The notes beneath the pieces are model-generated. The model saw nothing but the letters and a program-made list of their open reading frames with translations, was not told the DNA's origin and ran no database searches. From contig DBBN01000090.1 of assembly GCA_002292215.1 (NCBI GenBank), forward strand, positions 1-58,762: a stretch of DNA of 58,762 nucleotides, given 5' to 3'. The first letter of the stretch is position 1; every line of letters begins with the position of its first letter. Positions 16,867 through 26,063 of the stretch are shown here, in pieces. The DNA comes from Glaciecola sp. UBA983. GTDB lineage: Bacteria; Pseudomonadota; Gammaproteobacteria; Enterobacterales; Alteromonadaceae. Made by a program: the position numbers and the translations under genes.

Positions 16867-18063
16867 ATGAAGTTTTCCCACAGTGTATTAGCACTCGTCA
16901 CCACCTTAAGCATGAGTTTTGTAAGCCATGCGCAAACTGACTTTTCTCAATGTATTGCGTCGCTATCGCAGCAAGCCTTAAACCAAGGCATCACACAAAA
17001 CACCTTAGATATCACGTTAAAAACAGCTCAACAACGTGCCCAAGTCGTCAAACTTGATCGCAATCAGCCTGAGTTTTTAGCCACATTTGCCGATTATTAC
17101 AGCAAGCGAGTCAATGACTGGCGCATCGATACTGGGCAAAAAAAATTCGCAGAGCATAAAGCTTTTTTACGTACGTTAACCGATAAATACGGTGTACCTG
17201 GACAATACCTAATGTCGTTTTGGGGCTTAGAAACTAACTTTGGTAATTACAAAGGCAAGATCCCAACCATTGATGCGTTAGCCACTCTCGCGTGCGAACC
17301 CCGCCGTAAAACCTTTTTTACTAAAGAATTATTAACCGTACTGGATATCATTCAAACTCAGTCTTTGGATGTTGCGACGATGAAAGGCTCTTGGGCTGGC
17401 GCGATGGGTCATACGCAGTTTATGCCCACAACTTATGCTCAATATGCCATTGATGGCGATGGTAATGGCTCTATCGATCTTTTTAATTCCGAACAAGATG
17501 CACTGGCATCGGCTGCTAACTTTTTACATCAATTAGGCTGGGAGCCAGGATTTCGCTGGGGACGTGAAATCACTTTACCTGCAAACTTTGATTATGCGTT
17601 AGCCGATCGGAAAATTAAAAAACCGTTGTCGTTTTGGCGCACTCAAGGTGTCACTACGATTTATGGTCACGCCTTACCTGATATTGATTATTTAGCCTCT
17701 GTGGTGGTACCTTCAGGCTACAATGGACCGGTATTTTTAGCGTATCAAAACTTCAATATCATCATGCGTTGGAATAATTCCCAATCATACGCTATTGCCG
17801 TAGGTAAACTTGCTGAGCAAATCAATGATGCACCAGGATTGGTCACTCCATTTCCTGAAAGTCAGCCAATCTTACGTGAACAAGCCAAAACATTGCAGCA
17901 GCATTTACAACAGCTTGGATATTCTATTAGTGGAATTGATGGGATTATTGGGTCGGGTACACGCGCTGCGATTAGGGCATTTCAATTGGATAACGATATG
18001 ATTGCGGATGGGTTTGCTCACCCTGAAGTATTTAAAAAGGCGGCTAAGTTAGCCGCCTCTTAA
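16867..18063 (+). CDS. Lytic murein transglycosylase (MltB-type) with PG-binding domain
   Basis: Exported muramidase, GH103/SLT-3 type, cleaving peptidoglycan glycan strands with 1,6-anhydro product formation. A signal peptide ends near SHAQ. The catalytic Glu is in FWGLETNFG (about residue 118), and the family signature GAMGHTQFMPTTY follows. A C-terminal peptidoglycan-binding domain (about 330-395) has GIDGIIGSGTRAAIRAFQ. The ATG at 16867 is preferred over 16855 because it begins the signal peptide directly. It ends 21 nt before a REP-like palindrome. Confidence 0.92.
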   Translation: MKFSHSVLALVTTLSMSFVSHAQTDFSQCIASLSQQALNQGITQNTLDITLKTAQQRAQVVKLDRNQPEFLATFADYYSKRVNDWRIDTGQKKFAEHKAFLRTLTDKYGVPGQYLMSFWGLETNFGNYKGKIPTIDALATLACEPRRKTFFTKELLTVLDIIQTQSLDVATMKGSWAGAMGHTQFMPTTYAQYAIDGDGNGSIDLFNSEQDALASAANFLHQLGWEPGFRWGREITLPANFDYALADRKIKKPLSFWRTQGVTTIYGHALPDIDYLASVVVPSGYNGPVFLAYQNFNIIMRWNNSQSYAIAVGKLAEQINDAPGLVTPFPESQPILREQAKTLQQHLQQLGYSISGIDGIIGSGTRAAIRAFQLDNDMIADGFAHPEVFKKAAKLAAS

Positions 18064-18083
18064 ATGTTGCCAGCAGATAAATG

Positions 18084-18133
18084 ATAAATGGGGTCAGAAC
18101 CGAATAAATAAATTCGGATCTGACCCCATTTAT
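18084..18133. repeat. REP-like 50-bp palindrome, also a likely two-way terminator
   Basis: Outer arms ataaatggggtcaga (18084-18098) and tctgaccccatttat (18119-18133) are perfect. Inner arms ccgaa/ttcgg close an 8-nt AT loop. The core GGGGTCAGA motif is of the kind seen in mobile REP sequences. A related sequence occurs at 37950-37965. It sits between convergent genes (transglycosylase and phaB). Confidence 0.85.
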
Positions 18134-18142
18134 TTATTCAGC

Positions 18143-18865
18143 TTAGTACATGTGCTGGCCGCCGTTGATCGACAAAGTAGAGCCGGTAATAAAGCCTGAC
18201 TCATCATCCACTAAAAATGCAACACTGTTAGCAATGTCTTCTGGACGACCAAGGCGGCCTACAGGTATAGTACGGATGATCTTAGTTAACACTTCTTCAG
18301 GCACAGCTCGAACCATATCAGTATCAACATAACCTGGGGCAATCGCATTTACGGTAATCCCTTTAGCCGCACCTTCTAGTGCTAGTGCTTTTGTAAAACC
18401 ATGAATACCAGACTTAGCAGCCGCATAGTTAACTTGACCGTATTGACCAGCTTGACCGTTGACTGAACCGACATTAACAATACGTCCAAAGTTACGCTCA
18501 CGCATACCTTCGATAACTGCACGGCAAGTGTTAAAACAAGACGCAAGGTTAGTTTGAATAACTGCATCCCATTGTTCGAACGACATACGGTGCATCGTCC
18601 CGTCACGCGTAATCCCCGCGTTGTTGATTAACACTTCAACTGGACCATAATCATTTTCAATTTGTTTAATTGCAGCAGCGGTCGTATCAAAATCTGATAC
18701 ATCAAATTTCATTGCCGCAATACCTGTGCGCTCAGTAAATTCTTTTGCTGCTTGATCATTACCACCGTAATTTGCTATTACAGTGTAACCTAATCCGTTT
18801 AATTTAAGGCATATCGCCTCACCAATTCCGCGTGTACCACCTGTAACTAATGCAACTCGTGCCAT
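18143..18865 (-). CDS. phaB: Acetoacetyl-CoA reductase
   Basis: NADPH-dependent short-chain dehydrogenase making (R)-3-hydroxybutyryl-CoA for PhaC. It has the Rossmann motif VTGGTRGIGEAI, the NNAGITRDGTMHRM stretch typical of PhaB, and catalytic Ser and Tyr-x3-Lys in VNYAAAKSG. At 240 residues it is shorter than PhaB of Ralstonia (246) by only a few residues. The RBS is AAGGAGAG. FabG is the main alternative, but the THMHRM-like segment and the PHA neighbours favour PhaB. Confidence 0.88.
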   Translation of the reverse strand: MARVALVTGGTRGIGEAICLKLNGLGYTVIANYGGNDQAAKEFTERTGIAAMKFDVSDFDTTAAAIKQIENDYGPVEVLINNAGITRDGTMHRMSFEQWDAVIQTNLASCFNTCRAVIEGMRERNFGRIVNVGSVNGQAGQYGQVNYAAAKSGIHGFTKALALEGAAKGITVNAIAPGYVDTDMVRAVPEEVLTKIIRTIPVGRLGRPEDIANSVAFLVDDESGFITGSTLSINGGQHMY

Positions 18866-18892
18866 TTGAACTCTCCTTAACTCAACTAGAAT

Positions 18893-18920
18893 AATGATGA
18901 CGTAATGCTAAATCATCATT
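18893..18920. promoter_or_regulatory. Inverted repeat upstream of phaB
   Basis: aatgatga (18893-18900) and tcatcatt (18913-18920) form an 8-bp dyad with a 12-bp spacer, 28-55 bp before the phaB start. It could be an operator. It does not match the TGC-rich PhaR-type sites near the phasin genes. Confidence 0.35.
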
Positions 18921-19073
18921 GTAAAAATAACTGACATTCGCAAATCGTTTAATAAGTGTACACCAAGTGAGCGGTGAATTTTTATACGACATTAGTGGAA
19001 GTGGGTAAATAAAATTTTGTGTATTATCTATATTTGTAATCATTTACATAAATTTTATCTGTAGGAGATAATA

Positions 19074-19595
19074 ATGCGTTTATTTATTGGTTTGGGATTT
19101 TCTCATCAGGTACTAGGACAAATCAGTACTTATCGAAATAAGGCACTATTACCCGACAGCAAAAATGTTGCTGTGAGTAATTTCCACATAACATTGTGCT
19201 TTTTGGGTTCGATTGACAATAACCGCTTTCACCAGCTTGAGTCGCTCCACGAGCAATTAAGCCAAATACAAATGCAAGCATTTAGCTTAGAGTTAGATAA
19301 AAGCGGCTATTGGGCAAAGCCAAAGATTCAATTTATTGCGCCTAGTGTGGAACCCTTAGCATTAATTAACTTGCAACATACTGTTCAATCTGTCGGACTA
19401 GACTTGAATTTTCCTATAGAAAAGCGTCCTTATAGGCCTCATGTCACATTACAACGAAAAGTTAACGCACCCAGTGTTCCTTTGTTTCAACCTAATATCA
19501 CCTGTGAATTTAATACCTTTAGTTTGTATGAATCAGTTTCAGGAGCGACTGGTGTGAAATATATCAAACGACAAACCTACCCTTGCGCCAACTGA
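19074..19595 (+). CDS. thpR: RNA 2',3'-cyclic phosphodiesterase (LigT/ThpR)
   Basis: 173 residues of the 2H phosphoesterase superfamily. The two catalytic H-x-[ST]-[LI] motifs are FHITLCFLG (about residue 39) and PHVTLQR (about 123). The family opens 2',3'-cyclic phosphates on RNA; its cellular role is unsettled. GTAGGAGATAATA provides the RBS. It stands alone between the divergent phaB and purU. Confidence 0.9.
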   Translation: MRLFIGLGFSHQVLGQISTYRNKALLPDSKNVAVSNFHITLCFLGSIDNNRFHQLESLHEQLSQIQMQAFSLELDKSGYWAKPKIQFIAPSVEPLALINLQHTVQSVGLDLNFPIEKRPYRPHVTLQRKVNAPSVPLFQPNITCEFNTFSLYESVSGATGVKYIKRQTYPCAN

Positions 19596-19815
19596 GCCTT
19601 AGTCTTATCCATGGATGCATATATGAATCATGAGTCCTTTCTTAATTAGAGCTTACATACAAAGGCTTTTATCTCGTATGAATTTCGTGACCTTTTAATA
19701 GGTCATGAGTTTCCTAAGGAAAATTTTGCACCATATTGCAGATAACCAAACTGAGTTAACCGTGCTAACATACGATTAATGTTTATTTAGATTATTGTTT
19801 TAATGGAATTTTTAC

Positions 19816-20670
19816 ATGCAGCATTCTTTTCGACTCACCATTCAATGTCCGGATCAAGTTGGCCTTGTCGCGCAAGTTTCCCAGTTTTTAGCTCAATACG
19901 GCGCCACCATTCTCGAAGCGAATCACCATACCGATTTAACGACTAAACGCTTTTTTATGCGCCATGAAATTCAAGCAGACTCAGTCGACTTAGACATGGC
20001 TACCTTTGAAGCCGCATTTACCCCTATTGCTAATAAATTTAATATGGAATGGAAGATATCTGATCCTGCGAGTCTACCTAAGGTCGCTTTATTAGCTAGT
20101 CATGAAACTCATTGCTTAGCCGATATTTTGCATCGTTGGCATACCGGTGAACTCAACTGTGACATTCCTTGTATTATCGCTAACCATGAAAAAATCGCCG
20201 ACATCGCTGCATGGTATAAAGTCCCGTTTGTGTTCGTTGATTTTAAAAATCAGGACAAGGTAAGTGCCTTTGCAAACATCGAAGATACGCTCGCAACTTA
20301 TAATATTGACACTGTTGTACTCGCACGTTTTATGCAAATTTTGCCGCAACAAATGTGTGAAAAATGGCATGGCAGTGCCATTAATATTCATCACAGTTTC
20401 TTACCATCATTTGCAGGCGCAAAACCTTATCAGCAAGCCTATGATCGCGGCGTTAAATTAATCGGCGCAACCTGTCATTATGTCACATCAGACCTTGATG
20501 AAGGGCCGATCATTGAGCAACAAGTCATGCGAATTTCGCACAGTGACGCAGCCCAAGATATGGTGCGTAAAGGACGTGATTGCGAAAAAACTGCACTCGC
20601 CAATGGCTTGCGCTATCACTTAGAAGATCGCGTTATGATCGACAAAAACAAAACAATCGTTTTTGCTTAA
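19816..20670 (+). CDS. purU: Formyltetrahydrofolate deformylase
   Basis: Hydrolyses 10-formyl-THF to THF and formate, balancing one-carbon pools. The N-terminal ACT domain (residues 1-80) includes CPDQVGLVAQVSQFLAQYGA. The C-terminal formyltransferase-like catalytic domain has INIHHSFLPSF and the GATCHYVTSDLDEGPII loop with the catalytic Asn, His and Asp. At 284 residues it matches E. coli PurU (280). The 220-nt gap upstream holds a small tgacct/aggtca hairpin and nothing else recognised. Confidence 0.95.
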   Translation: MQHSFRLTIQCPDQVGLVAQVSQFLAQYGATILEANHHTDLTTKRFFMRHEIQADSVDLDMATFEAAFTPIANKFNMEWKISDPASLPKVALLASHETHCLADILHRWHTGELNCDIPCIIANHEKIADIAAWYKVPFVFVDFKNQDKVSAFANIEDTLATYNIDTVVLARFMQILPQQMCEKWHGSAINIHHSFLPSFAGAKPYQQAYDRGVKLIGATCHYVTSDLDEGPIIEQQVMRISHSDAAQDMVRKGRDCEKTALANGLRYHLEDRVMIDKNKTIVFA

Positions 20671-20794
20671 ATGCATGGTTAAGCAGAGTTCAAAATGTAG
20701 ACACCAGCAATTGTCCTAAAAGTTTGCAAATAGGCTCAGTATTTCATATTGTATACCTCGTCAAAAACAATAATATTAACGATGGAAAACCAAT

Positions 20795-23002
20795 ATGAAC
20801 AAACCGTTACTTTCAGTACTTAGTGCTGCGATAGTGATTGGTTTATCAGGCTGTTCTGATAAACCTGATACGACCACCACTACACCCGTGGCCGAGACTG
20901 TAATCAGCACTCCAAGTGCTAATGCAGATGTCTCTACATCGATTTTAATGCAAGATTTCCAAGGCCCTTATGAAGGAGTACCTGCGTTTGATAAAATGGA
21001 TTTGTCCGGATTAACTGCAGCAGTCGAACAAGGCATGGTTTTGCAACTTGCTGAAATCGACGCAATTGCCACTAATCCAGCAACGCCAAACTTTGACAAT
21101 ACGTTTGCAGCGATGGAACGAGCAGGTAAAGCCTTAGATAATGTATTTACCTATTGGGGAATTTGGTCATCCAACATGTCCAGCCCAGAATTTCGTGACA
21201 TCCAACGCAAATTAAGCCCAAAACTGTCTGAGTTCCGCAGTAAAATCTCTCAAAATAAAGCGTTATTTGAACGCGTGAAAGCGATTTATGAAGGCGCTGA
21301 GTACCAAACTTTAAACCTTGAACAGCAGAGAATAGTTAAGTCTTCTTTTGAAGGATTTGTCCGCAGCGGTATTTTATTGGATGAAGCTGGACAAAAACGT
21401 ACTGCTGAAATTAATAAAAAATTGGCAGAGCTGCATACTAAATTCGGTAATAACGTCTTAAATGACGAAGAAAGTTACGTTACCTATATCAGCAAAGACC
21501 AACTATCCGGTTTACCAGATTCGTTTGTTAAAGCATCGGCTGCAGCGGCGGCTCAACGGGGTGAAGAAGGCAAATACGCCATTACCAACACACGTTCGTC
21601 AATGGACCCTTTTTTAACGTATTCGGATAATCGTGAACTGCGTGAAAAAGTGTGGAATACCTATTACTCGCGTGGCGATAATGGTGATGAATTCGATAAT
21701 AGTGACATCATTAAACAAATATTAACGTTACGTCATGAGCGTGTGCAGTTACTCGGTTTTGATAATTATGCACAGTGGCGCTTACAAGATCGCATGGCAA
21801 AAACGCCTGAAAACGCCATGGACCTAATGAATAAAGTCTGGCCGGCTGCGCTAGCTAGGGTTGATGAAGAAGTCATGGATATGCAAGATATTGCTGATGC
21901 TGAAGGTGCAGATATCACGATTGCCCCTTGGGATTATCGCTATTATGCAGAGAAAGTGCGTAAAGCCAAATATGCGTTGGATTCTGACGAAGTAAAACAA
22001 TATCTACAATTGGATAAATTACGGGAAGCGATGTTCTATGTCGCCGGTCGTTTATTCAATTTCTCATTTACGCCGGTTGCAGAAGGCAGCGTACCAGTAT
22101 GGCATGAGGATGTAAAAGTATGGGAAGTCAACGATAAGACCACCGGCGACAATATTGGTTTGTGGTATCTTGACCCGTTTGCTCGTCAAGGTAAACGTTC
22201 TGGTGCTTGGGCGACGTATTATCGTTCATATACTACATTCGATGGTGAAACCAATGTCTTATCATCCAACAACTCTAACTTTGTTAAAGGCGCTGAAGGC
22301 GAACCGTCATTAATCTCTTGGGATGATGCTGAAACGTATTTCCATGAATTTGGTCATGCATTGCATTTCTTAGCATCGGACGTTGCTTATCCATCTTCTC
22401 ATAGTGGTGTACGCGATTATACTGAGTTTCAATCGCAGCTACTTGAGCGTTGGTTACTGACCGATGAAGTGATTAACAATTACCTCGTTCATTATGAAAC
22501 GGGTGAGCCGATCCCTGCTGAGTTAGTTAACAAAATCAAACAAGCGGCGACGTTTAATGAAGGCTTTAAAACCACTGAATATATGGCTTCTGCCATCATG
22601 GATTTAAAGTATCACACGACTGACCCAGCGTTAATTGATCTCGACACCTTTGAACGTGAAGAGTTAACTAAACTTGGTATGCCTGAAGAAATCGTGATGC
22701 GCCATAGAACCACGCATTTTGGTCATATATTCTCTGGTGAAGGCTATGCAGCTGCCTATTATGGTTACATGTGGGCAGAAGTATTAACCTCTGATGCCGC
22801 AGAAGCATTTGCACAAGCGCCAGGTGGCTTTTACGATAAAGACGTCGCCGACCGTTTAGTCAAATATCTATTTGCTGTGCGTAATGCGATGGATCCAGCG
22901 GATGCATACCGTGCGTTCCGTGGACGTGATGCCAACGTTGAAGCCTTGATGCGTGATCGTGGATTCCCAGTACCTAAAGCGGATAAAAAATCAGATAAAT
23001 AG
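20795..23002 (+). CDS. dcp: M3-family peptidyl-dipeptidase (Dcp-like), lipoprotein
   Basis: Zinc metallopeptidase of the thimet oligopeptidase family that removes C-terminal dipeptides. The HEFGHALH zinc motif begins at residue 517, and the downstream Glu ligand is in the region after HSGVRDYTEFQSQLLERW. The length is 735 residues. The N-terminus has a lipoprotein signal with lipobox LSGC at about residue 20 and a Thr-rich linker, so the enzyme is exported and lipid-anchored, unlike the E. coli Dcp. A terminator follows. Confidence 0.9.
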   Translation: MNKPLLSVLSAAIVIGLSGCSDKPDTTTTTPVAETVISTPSANADVSTSILMQDFQGPYEGVPAFDKMDLSGLTAAVEQGMVLQLAEIDAIATNPATPNFDNTFAAMERAGKALDNVFTYWGIWSSNMSSPEFRDIQRKLSPKLSEFRSKISQNKALFERVKAIYEGAEYQTLNLEQQRIVKSSFEGFVRSGILLDEAGQKRTAEINKKLAELHTKFGNNVLNDEESYVTYISKDQLSGLPDSFVKASAAAAAQRGEEGKYAITNTRSSMDPFLTYSDNRELREKVWNTYYSRGDNGDEFDNSDIIKQILTLRHERVQLLGFDNYAQWRLQDRMAKTPENAMDLMNKVWPAALARVDEEVMDMQDIADAEGADITIAPWDYRYYAEKVRKAKYALDSDEVKQYLQLDKLREAMFYVAGRLFNFSFTPVAEGSVPVWHEDVKVWEVNDKTTGDNIGLWYLDPFARQGKRSGAWATYYRSYTTFDGETNVLSSNNSNFVKGAEGEPSLISWDDAETYFHEFGHALHFLASDVAYPSSHSGVRDYTEFQSQLLERWLLTDEVINNYLVHYETGEPIPAELVNKIKQAATFNEGFKTTEYMASAIMDLKYHTTDPALIDLDTFEREELTKLGMPEEIVMRHRTTHFGHIFSGEGYAAAYYGYMWAEVLTSDAAEAFAQAPGGFYDKDVADRLVKYLFAVRNAMDPADAYRAFRGRDANVEALMRDRGFPVPKADKKSDK

Positions 23003-23033
23003 ACTGAGCAATAACCTCGCTTTCAACCATACA

Positions 23034-23064
23034 AAGGCCGCCTAATTAATAGGTGGCTTTTTTT
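23034..23064 (+). terminator. Rho-independent terminator after the M3 peptidase
   Basis: GGCCGCCT (23036-23043) pairs with AGGTGGCT (23051-23058), with a G-T wobble and a 7-nt loop. Seven T follow. Confidence 0.85.
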
Positions 23065-23099
23065 ATGCTATTATTTTAAAAAATAACAAGAAGCTACTT

Positions 23100-23774
23100 A
23101 TGAAAACTCACGCCAACATTCCCCTATCTGACTTTATCGAATACCCCGTTGACGAAATGATTGCTCGCTCCGCGGAATTTTATACATCAATGCAAAGACG
23201 CCATAGTATCCGTCAATTTAGCGACCGAGATGTCCCACAATCAATTATCGAAAACTGTATTAAAGCGGCAGGCACCGCACCTAGTGGCGCTAATCATCAA
23301 CCTTGGCATTTTGTTGCGATGCAGGATGATGACATTAAACGTCAAGTTAGAGATGCCGCTGAAGCCCACGAACAGGCCTTTTATGCCGGACGCGCTGGAG
23401 ACGAATGGATCAATGCGTTAAAGCCTTTAGGTACCGATGCGCAAAAACCGTATTTAGCGCATGCTCCTTGGCTCATTGCTATTTTTAGTCAAAAGAAAGG
23501 CGGCGTGCAGACAGGTGAAAAACATACGAATTATTATGTTCATGAATCAGTCGGGATTGCTACGGGGATGCTGATCACCGCACTACATCAATCCGGTTTA
23601 GTGACGTTAACCCACACCCCAAAACCCATGTCATTTTTAACGAAAATATGTGGACGCCCAGAAGATGAGCGACCTTACATGTTGATTATCGCTGGCTATC
23701 CAGCGGCCAATGCAACCGTACCAGAGCATGCAAGGAATAAAAAATCACTAACGCAGATCAGTACGTTTATTTAA
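23100..23774 (+). CDS. Nitroreductase-family flavoprotein, iodotyrosine deiodinase-like
   Basis: 224 residues of the FMN-dependent nitroreductase superfamily. The FMN-binding RRHSIRQFSDR and APSGANHQPWHFV segments, and the later HESVGIATGMLITALH, are characteristic of the iodotyrosine deiodinase-like subgroup rather than NfsA/NfsB. Members remove halogens from halotyrosines or reduce other aromatics. A role in halogenated-tyrosine turnover suits a marine cell but is inference. It lies just after the M3 peptidase terminator, so it is transcribed separately. Confidence 0.82.
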   Translation: MKTHANIPLSDFIEYPVDEMIARSAEFYTSMQRRHSIRQFSDRDVPQSIIENCIKAAGTAPSGANHQPWHFVAMQDDDIKRQVRDAAEAHEQAFYAGRAGDEWINALKPLGTDAQKPYLAHAPWLIAIFSQKKGGVQTGEKHTNYYVHESVGIATGMLITALHQSGLVTLTHTPKPMSFLTKICGRPEDERPYMLIIAGYPAANATVPEHARNKKSLTQISTFI

Positions 23775-23801
23775 TTTATTGCCAATTAGCGTGATTCTTA
23801 T

Positions 23802-24629
23802 TTAACGTCCCTGCCATTTAACAATGACATCAATCACCCCGTTTTGCACCCATATCGGTGTCAGGCGATTGAGCCATAATGTACATTTTGCTTTGACGCC
23901 AGGTACGATCATAAACTGGCGTTTATCAAGGCCTCGGGTAATCCCTTTTATAGCCTGAGGTAGAGTTAAACGACCGGCAAAATCTTTTAAAACCCGTGTC
24001 GCCGGATGCATCGTTTTAATTTCTTCGATGACCATAGGCGTATCAATCTCTGGGGGGCAGATCACACTGATACAGATCCCTTTGGGGGCATATTCAGCCC
24101 GAATACATTGCGCCATACCAAGTACCGCAAACTTACTACTGCCATAAGCACTGTATCCATAAATTCCGACCGTGCCCGCCATGGATGCGATAAATGCAAA
24201 ATGGTCGCCAGAGTGCATCAGGGGTAAACAAGCTGCTGCTAAATGTCGCGAACCCAACACATTGATTTGATATGAGGCAGTAAAATCATCCGCACTTAAA
24301 CTAGCAAAATCGCCAGCACGCAGAATGCCAGCACAATTGACCACCAAATTAGGACGACCTAGTTCAGTTACCATAGTTTTAACGGCGTGTTGTACTTGTT
24401 TATTATTGGCGATATTGACTTGAAAATAGCTCACATGTAAACCTGTCATGAGCTGATAAGTAGCTTTGTCACAATGTTCAATTAGTGCATCAGGGGCGAC
24501 AATATCAAAGACCACAATATGAAAGTTATCACGCAAATAATGTTTTACTAAACCTAAGCCAATACCACTTAATCCACCTGTAATTAAGGCTACTTTTTGT
24601 TCTTTGAATGCAGCGGGTACTTGGCTCAT
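23802..24629 (-). CDS. SDR-family oxidoreductase
   Basis: 275 residues from ATG 24629 (AAGGAAC upstream); a TTG at 24653 would add 8 residues. It has the classical short-chain dehydrogenase Rossmann motif TGGLSGIGLGLV, NCAGILRAGDF, and the catalytic Tyr-x3-Lys in YSAYGSSKFAV. The C-terminal tail is basic and hydrophobic (CTLWLNRLTPIWVQNGVIDV), like membrane-associated retinol/sphingolipid-type SDRs. The substrate is unknown. It lies 45 nt after waaA on the same strand and may be the last gene of that operon. Confidence 0.82.
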   Translation of the reverse strand: MSQVPAAFKEQKVALITGGLSGIGLGLVKHYLRDNFHIVVFDIVAPDALIEHCDKATYQLMTGLHVSYFQVNIANNKQVQHAVKTMVTELGRPNLVVNCAGILRAGDFASLSADDFTASYQINVLGSRHLAAACLPLMHSGDHFAFIASMAGTVGIYGYSAYGSSKFAVLGMAQCIRAEYAPKGICISVICPPEIDTPMVIEEIKTMHPATRVLKDFAGRLTLPQAIKGITRGLDKRQFMIVPGVKAKCTLWLNRLTPIWVQNGVIDVIVKWQGR

Positions 24630-24674
24630 ATTGTTCCTTCGCAATTGTGTCAATATTACTAAAAATGAATTCGG

Positions 24675-26054
24675 TTATTGTGGATACAAATCCCATATTT
24701 GCGTTAACGTGCGCGCTAAGGCGCCTTGATTGTCGAGGATCACCGCTTGCCCGCACTGCCCAGTCGCATCTGCTAATGCAGGTTCAGACAACCATGTATG
24801 GCAAAGCTCTCGCGCACTTGTCGTATCGGTAACAATACGCAATCCACCAGCCGTAATCAAGGTGTCACAAATAACAGGGTTATTATAGGTATGTATCCCC
24901 ATCATTACCGGCACGCCCATACTCGCTGGCTCTAAGGCATTATGCCCCCCTTTATCCGCGATACTGCCACCGACAAAGGCAATATCCGCACACGTATACA
25001 GTGGCGTCAACACCCCCATCGCATCGACCAGCAGGACTTGAGTCTGAGCATTGAGCTTATCTCGGTCAGCCCAGTTAATATAATTAAGTCCGCTGCTCAG
25101 TATTTCGGCTTCAACTTGTGCAAATCGTTGTGGGTGACGTGGCACAATAATCAATAACGCTTGAGGAAAATCAGTTTGCAATTGTTTATACACGTCCAGC
25201 CAAAAGGTTTCTTCACCTTGATGAGTCGACCCTGCTAGTAACACCTGCTTACCTAACAGCTTGAGTGTGTTGGACAACTCAATAATGGTTTCTGGTACCA
25301 CTACATCACTGACCTGATCAAATTTCACATTGTGGGTTAACACGAGTTTTTCAGGGGCTAATCCTAAACTCAAATATGCATCAGCATCACGTTGCCCTTG
25401 TGCACAAACGGTTGTGACTTGCTGTAACATCGGCATAAACACACCACTAATTTTACGATAAGTCCGCGCAGATTTAGCCGTCATACGGGCATTAACCACG
25501 CAGACAGGAATGTGTTTTTGTGCAGTCTTAGCTAATAAATTCGGCCATAACTCTACTTCTGTAATACAAACTAATTTTGGTTGGATATGCGCGAGTAATC
25601 GAGACATTAACCAAGGTAAATCGTATGGCAAATAATGATGGGCTAGATTTGCGGATAAGGAACCAGGTAATTTATCAGCTAATTTATCAGGTAGGGACGT
25701 ACCGAAAATATCCAGTACGCGTTGTGCGCCCGTTGCCGTGGTAGTGGTGATCACAATAGGTAAATCAGGTTGCGTGTTGAGCAATCCTTTAATGACACAT
25801 GAAGCAGCAACGACTTCCCCAACCGAGACACAATGAAATAAAATACCACCGCGCTGTCTAGGGGTAAGCTGACCTAATGCACCGTAACGTTGCGCGCGTT
25901 TACGTTCAAATGTTGCCGAACGAACTAAACCCAAGCAGCACCATCGGAGTATCGCAACTAACCAAATCAACGTCACCAGCACAGTATACGCAAACCGACT
26001 AAGTGATTGCGTTACACTAGATCGGTACATAGGTAATGACACAGCAGACTTCAT
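24675..26054 (-). CDS. waaA: 3-deoxy-D-manno-octulosonic acid (Kdo) transferase
   Basis: Inner-membrane enzyme adding Kdo to lipid IVA in LPS inner-core synthesis. It has an N-terminal membrane anchor (FAYTVLVTLIWLVAILRW), the acceptor-side SVGEVVAA motif with the conserved Glu, and the donor-site FVGGSIADKGGHNALEPA signature. At 459 residues it is slightly longer than E. coli WaaA (425). The extra length is partly an internal repeat, LPDKLADKLPG. It starts 9 nt after the MFS gene, so it is co-transcribed with kynU, an unusual partner. Confidence 0.92.
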   Translation of the reverse strand: MKSAVSLPMYRSSVTQSLSRFAYTVLVTLIWLVAILRWCCLGLVRSATFERKRAQRYGALGQLTPRQRGGILFHCVSVGEVVAASCVIKGLLNTQPDLPIVITTTTATGAQRVLDIFGTSLPDKLADKLPGSLSANLAHHYLPYDLPWLMSRLLAHIQPKLVCITEVELWPNLLAKTAQKHIPVCVVNARMTAKSARTYRKISGVFMPMLQQVTTVCAQGQRDADAYLSLGLAPEKLVLTHNVKFDQVSDVVVPETIIELSNTLKLLGKQVLLAGSTHQGEETFWLDVYKQLQTDFPQALLIIVPRHPQRFAQVEAEILSSGLNYINWADRDKLNAQTQVLLVDAMGVLTPLYTCADIAFVGGSIADKGGHNALEPASMGVPVMMGIHTYNNPVICDTLITAGGLRIVTDTTSARELCHTWLSEPALADATGQCGQAVILDNQGALARTLTQIWDLYPQ

Positions 26055-26063
26055 CCATAATAA

